Program-made: the position numbers and the translations under genes
Part shown: positions 1 through 6,935 of the stretch, piece after piece
Numbering within the stretch: the stretch's first letter is position 1
Layout: each line of letters opens with the position of its first letter
Notes under the pieces: generated by a model
What the model was told of the DNA's origin: nothing
The model's database searches: none
What the model saw: only the letters and a program-made list of their open reading frames with translations
NCBI GenBank assembly: GCA_002435385.1
Contig: DJMN01000027.1
Coordinates: 1-17,382, forward strand
Direction of reading: 5' to 3'
DNA from: Patescibacteria group bacterium UBA6489
GTDB taxonomy: Bacteria > Patescibacteriota > Gracilibacteria > BD1-5 > UBA6164
Length of the DNA stretch: 17,382 bases

Positions 1-42
1 ACCTATGTTCTGGTACAGATAATATGGAATTTTAAAATAAAT

Positions 43-69
43 TTGACTTAATGTTTTTTGTTGTATAAT
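43..69 (+). promoter_or_regulatory. Putative sigma-70 promoter for the small membrane protein
   Basis: TTGACT (43-48) and TATAAT (64-69) are separated by 15 bases, or 16 if TTTGAC is taken as the -35. They point toward the gene starting at 164 and would leave a leader of roughly 85 nt. The boxes match consensus well but the spacing is slightly short, so this is a reasonable inference rather than a certainty. Confidence 0.45.
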
Positions 70-163
70 AATATTGTTTTTCAATTTAAGGTCAGAATTA
101 TTCTGTGCTTTACATTGAATAAGTATGGTCATAAATTCCTTAAAAATGTGAGGTATAAGAAGT

Positions 164-430
164 ATGGGAATTGATATTCTTGTTTTTCTTGTAGCAGTTA
201 TGCTCTTTTTGTTTCTTATCTCTCTTTTCCTTAGAATGATGTCTAAGGGGATGAGGAATAAGGTTGTTAAAGTAGTCTTCCGTTGGAGTTCGTTGGTCAT
301 ATGGGGAATCCTTCTACTAATCTCAACAGGGATTATAGTTAATAAGTTGGGATATATAGAAGTCCCCCCTGAAGTAACGGCTCCGATTCAGAATGTCATG
401 AGGGCTATTAACCCTCCATGGCTCCAATAA
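164..430 (+). CDS. Small two-helix membrane protein, function unknown
   Basis: This 88-residue protein has two strongly hydrophobic segments, about residues 4-24 and 42-61, joined by a basic stretch (MMSKGMRNKVVKVVFR). It is therefore probably an inner-membrane hairpin with a positively charged cytoplasmic loop. A GAGG sequence lies about 10 bases before the ATG, and a promoter-like pair lies at 43-69. The stop is TAA and a strong terminator follows at 461-498. All five glycines use GGN codons and none is TGA, like the other genes in the first 3.3 kb and unlike those after 3.5 kb. It converges on the SPFH operon. I do not recognise a family. The coding call rests on hydrophobicity, the ribosome binding site and the flanking signals. 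Confidence 0.6.
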   Translation: MGIDILVFLVAVMLFLFLISLFLRMMSKGMRNKVVKVVFRWSSLVIWGILLLISTGIIVNKLGYIEVPPEVTAPIQNVMRAINPPWLQ

Positions 431-460
431 AGGGCATCAATATGTTTGACCAGTAGAAAA

Positions 461-498
461 AACTTCCAGCGGTTATCCGCTGGAAGTTTTCTTTTTAT
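461..498 (+). terminator. Rho-independent terminator, probably bidirectional
   Basis: A perfect 12-bp stem (AACTTCCAGCGG, loop TTAT, CCGCTGGAAGTT) is followed by TTCTTTTT on the + strand. On the - strand the same stem is followed by a run of six T. It ends the small membrane-protein gene and could also catch transcripts from the convergent operon. Confidence 0.85.
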
Positions 499-519
499 AT
501 AGGAGATTTATAAACGTTA

Positions 520-560
520 AAAAGGATGCGACTTCGTCGCATCCTTTTATTTTCTCCTTT
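520..560 (-). terminator. Terminator of the SPFH operon, probably bidirectional
   Basis: A 13-bp perfect stem, AAAAGGATGCGAC with loop TTC and its complement (520-548), is followed by T-runs in both directions. It lies just downstream of the stop of the second SPFH-like gene at 601. It is therefore the natural end of the leftward operon, back to back with the terminator of the rightward gene. Confidence 0.8.
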
Positions 561-600
561 TTGTTGCTAGAGCATGTAATGCTCTATGGTTGGTCTTTTA

Positions 601-1641
601 TTACTTGATTGCTCTGCCAATAAATGAGTCTTCATCGAGGTAAAGCTCTCTAACTTTACCTTCCTTGAGTAAGGGGGCAACGAGCCTGGTTTGGAACAAA
701 TCAACTGTTGCATCTACTCCAATTTGGTCAATTGAAGCTTTTAGTTGGTTTGCCAAAGCCTCGGCTTCTTTTGTTTGCTTTTCAGCTTCCCGTTTAGCTT
801 CAGAAACCCTGCGGTCAGCTTGTCTTTTGGCAGCATCAATCTTTTGTTTTTCAGTTTCTTTTGCTTGTTCTAACTCGGTTTCTTTTTGACGAATCTCGCT
901 GTTAACATTACCCAGTTCACTACGAGCCTGGAGAATTTCGCTTCCGTCAAGATAGACGAACCGATCTGTGAACATAAGGTTGTCAATTTTGAAACCGAAT
1001 TGCTCCATATAAGCAGTTACCCTTTTTAGGAGCTCATCCTTTATTTCGTCTTGCCGTATCTGGATTTGCCTTGCCTCAACATCTTGAGCGATCTCAGTCA
1101 ATTGTACATCCAGAAATTGGTTCGACTGATATAAGGCTTCATAAACCATTTTTTGGGAAGATATTCTTCCCTCAACATGGTAGTCGTATTGTGTATCACC
1201 GAAATGCTTGAAAAAAAGCCATGGATTCGATACACTTCCCGAAATACTCGTAGAGATGCTCATTCGAGCTCCCTCTAAGGAGTTGAAACAGGGGGCTGTA
1301 TCATAAAAATCCTTAAGAGCGGATAATTCCTCTGGAGAAGGTTTGTATTTGACAGCTTCTTCAGCAGTATGAAATCTTTTCATCTCCATGATTTTTTTTA
1401 ACCGATCGTTAGCAAAATCCTGATGGAGACTATTTCTTGTTACTGAAAAATATACATCATTAAACCCGATCTCAACATGGGGACCATTTTTCAAGAGAGG
1501 GTTATTGGTTCTATTGATAGGTTTTCCCTGTAACAGGTTATATGAAAACGTGTATTCGTCTGGATCAGTCCAGGTAAAGTTCCCTAATATTGCCAGACCT
1601 AACAGTAAGCAGATAACAAAAACTATCAAGGTTACTCTCAT
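601..1641 (-). CDS. SPFH/band-7-like membrane-anchored protein, second of a pair
   Basis: This 346-residue protein has an N-terminal hydrophobic anchor (about residues 4-21), then a globular SPFH/prohibitin-like part. A long charged coiled coil follows at about residues 245-300 (QKETELEQAKETEKQ onward, rich in Lys, Glu, Ala and Arg). A short C-terminal region follows (VDATVDLFQTRL). This layout is typical of HflK/HflC, prohibitin and stomatin relatives, which form large ring or cage assemblies on the membrane and often regulate proteases or membrane domains. The preceding gene has the same layout, so the two probably form a hetero-oligomer, as HflK and HflC do. That is inference. A GGAG sequence precedes the ATG, the gene spacing is 18 bases, and the stop is TAA. 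None of its roughly 16 glycines is TGA. Similarity to named families is at the architecture level only. Confidence 0.72.
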   Translation of the reverse strand: MRVTLIVFVICLLLGLAILGNFTWTDPDEYTFSYNLLQGKPINRTNNPLLKNGPHVEIGFNDVYFSVTRNSLHQDFANDRLKKIMEMKRFHTAEEAVKYKPSPEELSALKDFYDTAPCFNSLEGARMSISTSISGSVSNPWLFFKHFGDTQYDYHVEGRISSQKMVYEALYQSNQFLDVQLTEIAQDVEARQIQIRQDEIKDELLKRVTAYMEQFGFKIDNLMFTDRFVYLDGSEILQARSELGNVNSEIRQKETELEQAKETEKQKIDAAKRQADRRVSEAKREAEKQTKEAEALANQLKASIDQIGVDATVDLFQTRLVAPLLKEGKVRELYLDEDSFIGRAIK

Positions 1642-1659
1642 ATCAATCTCCGTTGTTTG

Positions 1660-2823
1660 TTATTGGGCAGGTGTAGCGATATCTCCTCTTACACCTTCTG
1701 AACGAGAATCAAGCAAAATCTTGCTTCCTGCTGGAATCAGCTTTATTGAAGCAGAACTTTCTTCAAAAGCCCTAGAAATCTGGATGGCTTTTTCAAGCTT
1801 GTGATAATTCACGGCTCCAATGAGTTTGGTAATTATACTGATTCTCTTTGTCAACGCTTTGGTTTCAATTTCCATAGCTTCTGCTTCAGCAGCGACCAAT
1901 AAAGCATTCTCATGCTCTGCTGTTTCAATCTGAACACGATTGATATCAGCCTTTATTGGGTTAATTTTTTCATTGGTTAGTTTTGTCATCTCTTTCTGGA
2001 TTTCTCTTTGGATGTTTTCTCCCATTTTTTGTTTTTGGGTTTCATCCACTCTTATCGCAGAAGATACACTACACAGCAGGAACTCAATTCCATACTGATT
2101 AAACTCAGCGTTCATGTAGTCAATAATGGACTTGTTGAGGGTCCTTTTATCTTTAACTAAGTCGAGTACCCGCTTGGGGGCTGCATAGTTTGTAAACCTG
2201 TCCCGTAGGATATTCACGAACCTTCCATCCTGAATGAAGTCAACTAAGACATCTTGACTTCCATCGTACTTCAGAAGGTTATATCTTCGGATGAAGTTTA
2301 CAAGTCTTTGCTTCACATCCTGTAGTTCGTCCATAATCATAACATGGACTACAAAGTCCGTTGAAACATCTCCATCAATTGTGCCAGCAATCAGCTCATC
2401 GTTGTTAGGAGATTCAATACTTGGAGCTTCTGTAAATTTATATACCTGTAACCCACGAGGGAAGGTAATTACTTTAGCTCCAGGTCTAAGCATAGGCAAT
2501 CGACCACCTGATACTAGATCGATTTGACCAAATTTTTGACCAACTTCACTAACATCAGCTACTTCCACGGGATCTGGGTTATTTCCTTTTTGATCCTTTC
2601 CTTGTGGCAGGTTCACGCTTTCAACCTCCCGATCTCCAAATGGATGAAATACAATCGCTATTTGGTTCGGATATATCTTCCGACCCATATTCGCTCCTGC
2701 AATTCCCCTAAACAGCAACGTACACAGAACAGATACAGAAACAATCCAGAGGATCATACGTATTCTTCTTTTCCTGTTAAATCTTTTTACTACTTCTAAT
2801 CCTTTGAACTCATTAATGTTCAT
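1660..2823 (-). CDS. SPFH/band-7-like membrane-anchored protein, first of a pair
   Basis: This 387-residue protein has a basic N-terminus, one membrane helix (about residues 22-42) and a motif (YPNQIAIVFHPFGDR) like the start of an SPFH domain. The body resembles prohibitin proteins: DGDVSTDFVVHVMI, then RFTNYAAPKRVLDLV, then YGIEFLLCSVSSAIRVDE. A charged helical region follows at about residues 265-330, ending in a helix (EAEAMEIETKALTKRI) like the coiled coil of band-7 proteins. It is encoded between a small membrane protein (8-base gap) and a second SPFH-like protein (18-base gap), so the three are almost certainly one transcript. A GAGGT ribosome binding site precedes the ATG. About 24 glycines all use GGN. 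The exact subfamily (stomatin, prohibitin or HflK type) cannot be decided by eye. Confidence 0.75.
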   Translation of the reverse strand: MNINEFKGLEVVKRFNRKRRIRMILWIVSVSVLCTLLFRGIAGANMGRKIYPNQIAIVFHPFGDREVESVNLPQGKDQKGNNPDPVEVADVSEVGQKFGQIDLVSGGRLPMLRPGAKVITFPRGLQVYKFTEAPSIESPNNDELIAGTIDGDVSTDFVVHVMIMDELQDVKQRLVNFIRRYNLLKYDGSQDVLVDFIQDGRFVNILRDRFTNYAAPKRVLDLVKDKRTLNKSIIDYMNAEFNQYGIEFLLCSVSSAIRVDETQKQKMGENIQREIQKEMTKLTNEKINPIKADINRVQIETAEHENALLVAAEAEAMEIETKALTKRISIITKLIGAVNYHKLEKAIQISRAFEESSASIKLIPAGSKILLDSRSEGVRGDIATPAQ

Positions 2824-2831
2824 TTTTTACC

Positions 2832-3314
2832 TCACTTATCGAGTTTTTTGTTTTGCCGCCAAATCAAGAAAATATTGGCAGCCAAACTAGTCAGTCCAGC
2901 GTAAAAACCAAAATTGCTCTCGGAGAATACTAGGATTAGTTCCATAGGAATGGTAAACAGCGACACTATCAAGATCAGCAAAAACATTACTTGCTTTTTA
3001 CTGAAGAGAAACTGACGGATCTGAAAGTACATTTCTTGTCGCATCAACTTCTTTTTAAACTTTTCGATAGCCTCAGCTTTCTTCATCTCTAAGTAATCTT
3101 GTACTTTAACTTCAAGTGCATTCTCAGAGAATAGGGCATTAGGGCAATATTGCTCCCAATTTTCCCTTATAATCTTGACAATAGATGTCTCATAGACGCC
3201 TATTTTTTTGTTTAGTTCTTTCTCAAACTCAAGCAAATTTATAGGACTTAGACGACCTCCTTGTCTTTGGGGAACATTAAGTTCATCCACAATTTCACGT
3301 ATATTAATATCCAT
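2832..3314 (-). CDS. Small membrane protein, first gene of the SPFH operon
   Basis: This 160-residue protein has a soluble, charged, mostly helical N-terminal part (residues 1-108). Two hydrophobic helices follow (about 109-130 and 135-153) and then a basic tail (WRQNKKLDK). The topology suggests a cytoplasmic domain tethered by a membrane hairpin. I recognise no family. A textbook AAGGAGG Shine-Dalgarno sequence (3320-3326) sits five bases before the ATG, which fixes the start. It leads the operon with the two SPFH-like genes, so it may be a partner or client of the predicted membrane assembly. That link rests only on gene order. The stop is TAA and its few glycines are all GGN. Confidence 0.65.
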   Translation of the reverse strand: MDINIREIVDELNVPQRQGGRLSPINLLEFEKELNKKIGVYETSIVKIIRENWEQYCPNALFSENALEVKVQDYLEMKKAEAIEKFKKKLMRQEMYFQIRQFLFSKKQVMFLLILIVSLFTIPMELILVFSESNFGFYAGLTSLAANIFLIWRQNKKLDK

Positions 3315-3319
3315 CCTTT

Positions 3320-3326
3320 CCTCCTT
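3320..3326 (-). promoter_or_regulatory. Strong Shine-Dalgarno sequence
   Basis: On the - strand this reads AAGGAGG, five bases before the ATG at 3314. It is the clearest ribosome binding site in the window. It contrasts with the genes right of 3.5 kb, whose starts are preceded by plain A/T tracts. Confidence 0.8.
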
Positions 3327-3380
3327 AAATTAGGTTAGAATGGTTTTGCAGGATTGCAATCAAATATGTTAAAGACCAAT

Positions 3381-3410
3381 ATTTTGATATTTTTTTATAA
3401 ATATCAAAAT
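3381..3410. repeat. Perfect 12-bp inverted repeat in the SPFH operon leader
   Basis: ATTTTGATATTT and its exact complement AAATATCAAAAT are separated by a 6-base loop. The element begins within a few bases of the predicted transcription start of the leftward operon. It could be a repressor operator or a 5' untranslated stem-loop. It is pure A/T apart from one G and one C, so chance or a simple hairpin is also possible. Confidence 0.5.
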
Positions 3411-3418
3411 GTAAATGA

Positions 3419-3446
3419 AGTATAGATATAAAAATTAATAAGTCAA
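3419..3446 (-). promoter_or_regulatory. Putative promoter of the SPFH operon
   Basis: On the - strand, TTGACT (3446-3441) and TATACT (3424-3419) are separated by 16 bases. This predicts transcription starting near 3412, about 100 bases before the first ATG. The inverted repeat at 3381-3410 would then form the first part of the message or its operator. Confidence 0.5.
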
Positions 3447-3492
3447 TACTATTTTATAATTTAAAACTATTTGTATAAAATATTATAATATA

Positions 3493-3524
3493 AAGAAAAA
3501 ACACCAGTATTAAGCTAGTGTTTT
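3493..3524 (-). terminator. Terminator of the large hypothetical gene
   Basis: A 10-bp stem with one mismatch (AAAACACCAG, loop TATTAAG, CTAGTGTTTT; 3498-3524) is followed on the - strand by TTTTTTCTTT. It lies 26 bases after the stop codon at 3550. It marks the left end of the TGA-glycine region. Confidence 0.75.
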
Positions 3525-3549
3525 ATTTCTGTATCTTATCAAAAACTAG

Positions 3550-5607
3550 TTAGATTTTTCCTGCAGTATAACTAGTTACAACAGCATTATGATCCTTTAC
3601 ACGATTATCCATAAACTTATCTCCACTAATAGGATTTTCAATTATTTTTGGATTTTTTTCTAATCCACTAATCATTTTTGATTGTATTGTCGAAATTCTG
3701 GTGTACAAAGTTTCTCTTCTTGCTGTCAAAACTTTTTCTACAACTAATCAATCTCATTCTGTTTGATTATTTTCTATAAAATAATCAACTACTTCTTGCA
3801 CAAGACTAGTAACTTCTCTCTTTATCTCTTCTAATTGTACTATTTTTTTACTTGTTAGTTCAGTAATTCTTGATAGAATATTTTCTCATGACAATAAAGT
3901 ATTTTCTAAAGTCTCAATTTTACTATTGAATATAACATATCATTTCATATCCATGTAGTTTATTAATTCTTTTTTTACCAAATCTAATTTACCCCTAAGT
4001 TTAGATATACTTTTTTCAAAGTTTTGTACTCTATTAATTATTGGTAAATATGATTCATTTACATGAAAATGCCATAGATTTACAAAATCCGTTATATTTC
4101 TTCTCCAATCGTTTATTGTTGGTATATTATTTAAATTTATTCATAATTTTAATAATAATTCTTCCTTTATTTCTCCATTATATTTATTAGGATGTAAAAA
4201 TATATCTCCTTGCTCAATTAGTTTCATAGCAATCAATTCATTTTTATCCTCTCCTATTGATAATAAAAATTCCAAGAATAAATTTTTTTCTCTCTCAACA
4301 TAATTTCATAACTTTATAATATCATTTATATTTTCACCTAGAACTTCTTCTAGCTTTGAAATAATCAATAAATCGTCTATTTGTAGTTGAGATTTATTAA
4401 TAATCTCTCTATTTCAATATACAGATTCATTAGAAAAAAGTAATTGAACCATATCATTAAATTCTTCTAATGAAGAAAAACCATACTTAGATAGTATTTT
4501 AAAATTTATATTATCTTCTTTACTCTTAGATACAATATCTTTGTTTAATCCCCCCTTTCAATTTTCTTTTGTTTCATTTTTAATTCCTGAAAAATATTTT
4601 TCAGGAATTTCTATTGATTTATAATCTCTAAGTCATGATAAAATGATTTCTGTTTGAGCTCTAAATAAATCCTTATCTATAGGATCTTCTTCATAATTAC
4701 ATTCATCAAAATCTATTACAAACTTTAGAAGAGTATCAAAATTAACTTTATTTCTATTTTTTCTAAAAAAAGTAATTACATCTTTTACATTAATATTATC
4801 TTCTTCTAAAGTTTCTAGAATAAATTTTAAAATAAAAACATCTTTTTTTTGTAAAAAGTTACCCTGATTTCAAGACTTCTCCAAGCCATTTTCAATCCAC
4901 CATTTCAACAATGTTTTATGAGAAATAATTCATCTTTTTCTAAATATTTCTATTTTGGGAATTACTTGGTTTTCTATTAAAACGTTTATTATATTATCCT
5001 TATTTTCTTCATCCAAAACTAAATTTAATCTATCAATATACATAGGGAAGTTTTCAAATACTCATAAAGAGATATCTTTTCATTTTGAAAAACGTTCTTT
5101 AAAACTGAAATCAATACAAAAATACTTTTCTAAAAAAAGAAAAAAAACAGATCTTTTAAGAGTAGCAAAAGAGGTGCAATTATCTAAAAAATCTTTTTTT
5201 TCAACAATAGAACTATTTATATTAAGATTAGTAGAGTATAAATTTTGTTTTATAAAATCATTGTGTAGATCTACCTTCTTATTTGAAGGTAATTTTAGTT
5301 TTTCTATAAAAAAAAGAACTTGTTCATAATTTACTTCAGGTTTTTCTATCTCAATCAGAAGATTTAATAGTTCAATAGGAAGACTTTCTCTTAAAATTTC
5401 TTCATTAGGAACATTATCAATATCTAACTCTTTTTCTGTAGAAAAAATTTTTGATATTAATTCACTATTATTAGTATCTATAGTTCAACTTACATCAACT
5501 GCAACTAATTCTGTTTGGCTATTTCATTCAAGATTTCGATTATTTTTTCTTTTTTCTTCATAAAAATCAACTGATGATTTTGTAGCAATATAGACTTTTT
5601 TTAACAT
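3550..5607 (-). CDS. Large protein of unknown function (TGA read as glycine)
   Basis: Reading TGA as glycine gives one uninterrupted 685-residue protein from ATG at 5607 to TAA at 3550. In the standard code the frame is broken more than a dozen times. It starts MLKKVYIATKSSVDFY and is rich in Lys, Glu, Asn and Ile, with no signal peptide or membrane helix, so it is probably cytoplasmic. About residues 540-640 look helical and partly coiled-coil (NFEKSISKLRGKLDLVKK; LTSKKIVQLEEIKREV). The last residues are DHNAVVTSYTAGKI. I recognise no domain. It has its own promoter and terminator and stands alone, divergent from the lipoprotein gene. No ribosome binding site is visible, as is usual here. 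The long frame ending in TAA makes it a convincing gene, perhaps specific to this lineage. Confidence 0.82.
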
Positions 5608-5646
5608 AGATTTTGAATTTTTAAAATATAAATGAAACTTTGAAAG

Positions 5647-5674
5647 AATATAATCAAAAAAAAAAACTTGTCAA
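5647..5674 (-). promoter_or_regulatory. Promoter of the large hypothetical gene
   Basis: On the - strand, TTGACA (5674-5669) and TATATT (5652-5647) are separated by 16 bases, which include a long T-tract. The predicted start near 5640 gives a leader of about 33 nt before the ATG at 5607. Confidence 0.6.
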
Positions 5675-5679
5675 AGGTC

Positions 5680-5857
5680 TTTTTATGTTTCTAATAATTA
5701 ATCACCATCTTCAACCATATTCAAAACAGCATTTTATCTTTTATACTCTCTTTTTTTATTCTTTTCAACTCTAAATCAAATACATAAAAAATATATTCTT
5801 ACATTCTTCTTACATTAAATAAATATAATATAGTTTTATATTATAATAATATTTTTT
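5680..5857. other. Divergent AT-rich intergenic region
   Basis: The spacer between the leftward promoter at 5647-5674 and the rightward lipoprotein gene has no supportable gene. It is almost pure A/T. Several TATAAT-like sequences near 5825-5850 could be the -10 of the lipoprotein gene, but no -35 stands out, so I do not place that promoter exactly. Confidence 0.4.
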
Positions 5858-6604
5858 ATGAAGAAGTTTTTTGTTATTTTTATTCTTTCTGTTTTACTTG
5901 TATCTTGTGGTGATACAGTTGAAGAATCTAAAGATGAAGCAAATGAGGTTAATACTGGCTCAGAGGTATCTGTTGAAACTGAAACAGAAAATACTATTGA
6001 AGAAAAAGAAGAACCTGAGATTGTAGAAGAAGAAACATTAGAAGAAGAGGATGGGGAAGAATCATCATCTGATGATCAACCAGAATTGAAAGATGAGGAT
6101 GATGAGTTACCATTTGAAGCACAACCAGAATTAAAGGACGAGGAAGATAATCCTCCATTTGAAGGACAACCTGAATTAAGAGATGAAGAGCCTCCATTTG
6201 AAGGACAACCTGAGTTAAAGGATGATGAGGATGTATCAAAAGATGAGTGTGGGAATCTTGCTAGTAGTCTTGATTCATGTTCAGAGTTTAAGTGTGAGTT
6301 TGTTCATCCTTTTACTGGTGAAACTATGGAGAAGAAAATTACTGGGATAGTTGATGGAAAGTGTAATTATGTTGAACAGATGCCAAGTGGTGGGGAGATG
6401 GAGTGTAATTATACTGAATCTCAAAGAAAAGTTGCTGCTAAGTATTATGGTGATGTAGCAAAAGCAGAATCAAGCAAAATAAGTGTAAGTACGGATACTA
6501 GTAATTGAGATCAGAAGATAACATATGAGGTTGATGGGAAAGAAGTTGAGAATCCTTTAAATGTGTTTATGAATGATGGGACTTGTGTGATATCTGGGTA
6601 TTAG
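5858..6604 (+). CDS. Lipoprotein with acidic tandem repeats and a six-cysteine domain
   Basis: This 248-residue protein has a lipoprotein signal (MKKFFVIFILSVLLVSC, lipobox LVSC, lipidated Cys17), so it should sit on the outer face of the membrane. Residues 20-72 are a very acidic linker. Residues 73-125 hold four imperfect repeats of QPELKDE followed by PFEG or PFEA. The rest is a compact domain with six cysteines (131, 141, 146, 169, 183, 243), probably disulphide-linked, with motifs HPFTGE, MPSGGEMEC and a final TCVISGY. Stopping at the TGA at 6506 would remove the last 32 residues, including Cys243, so the frame should run to TAG at 6602. Only 1 of about 15 glycines is TGA, far fewer than in neighbouring genes. 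Function unknown; surface binding is plausible. Confidence 0.8.
6078..6225 (+). repeat. In-frame tandem repeats of about 39-48 bp in the lipoprotein gene
   Basis: Four imperfect units each encode QPEL, K or R, then an acidic run, with PFEG/PFEA joining them. Unit lengths differ by whole codons, so the reading frame is kept. Such arrays typically vary in copy number between strains. Confidence 0.75.
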
Positions 6605-6615
6605 AAGTAGATTCT

Positions 6616-6655
6616 AAAAAATAGAAACAATCATTGATTGTTTCTATTTTTTTTG
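6616..6655 (+). terminator. Terminator of the lipoprotein gene
   Basis: A 15-bp stem (AAAATAGAAACAAT and its complement, loop CATTG) is followed by an eight-T run, 12 bases after the TAG stop. It is a strong factor-independent terminator. Confidence 0.85.
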
Positions 6656-6660
6656 TGTTG

Positions 6661-6828
6661 ATGAAAAATTGAGGGGTTTTGGCTTTTTCTTATATTTATT
6701 TTATATGAAGTTTTGATGAATTGTGAATAAAGGTGTTGTTTCTGATAATGTCTTTTATTATTTTGGTTTTGGTGTTTTTGTTTAGGAGTGTGAAGTTGGA
6801 AAAAAGAGTTAGGAAATGTGTTTTCTAA
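6661..6828 (+). CDS. Possible 55-residue membrane protein (code 25)
   Basis: With TGA as glycine, this frame runs from ATG at 6661 to TAA at 6826. It encodes a 55-residue peptide with one strong membrane helix (about residues 29-43, LFLIMSFIILVLVFL) and a basic tail (RSVKLEKRVRK). The stem of a terminator (6801-6836) spans its last codons and stop. It starts just after the lipoprotein terminator, has no Shine-Dalgarno sequence and no clear promoter, and three of its four glycines are TGA. A small single-span protein is plausible, but a chance frame in an AT-rich spacer cannot be excluded. Confidence 0.35.
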
Positions 6829-6845
6829 CTCTTTTTAGTTTTTTT
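6801..6845 (+). terminator. Strong bidirectional terminator
   Basis: A 16-bp stem with a TGTG loop (6801-6836; AAAAAGAGTTAGGAAA and its complement with one G-T pair) is followed by T-runs on both strands. It can end the rightward small frame and the leftward ATPase-TOPRIM transcript, whose stop is about 100 bases away. Confidence 0.8.
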
Positions 6846-6877
6846 ATTAATTTTAAAGAATATCTTATTTGCTTGTT

Positions 6878-6904
6878 ACAGAGGATTAAAACCCTCTGTT
6901 GACC
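6878..6904 (+). repeat. Hairpin motif shared with the 3' part of the RNA at 17 kb
   Basis: ACAGAGG, an 8-base loop and CCTCTGT form a perfect 7-bp hairpin followed by TTGACC. Bases 6879-6904 match the reverse complement of 17066-17091 at 22 of 26 positions by my count. It lacks a T-run, so it is not a simple terminator. It may be a small dispersed RNA or DNA element. No gene is seen in the 97-base spacer that holds it. Confidence 0.45.
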
Positions 6905-6935
6905 AGCTGGTATTTTATATATCTTTAGAATATTA

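Noticed and set aside
665..889. + strand frames opposite the SPFH genes (also 1505-1804, 2291-2527, 2524-2799) and opposite the lipoprotein (5994-6239)
   Set aside because: They are shadows of well-supported genes on the other strand, lack ribosome binding sites and show no family features.
4955..5329. Long + strand frame inside the large hypothetical gene
   Set aside because: It is the antisense of a 685-residue code-25 frame that has its own promoter, terminator and TAA stop. The peptide is a low-complexity Lys/Phe/Ser product of AT-rich DNA.
6878..6904. CRISPR repeat
   Set aside because: Only two distant, imperfect copies exist, with no regular spacing and no cas genes in the window.
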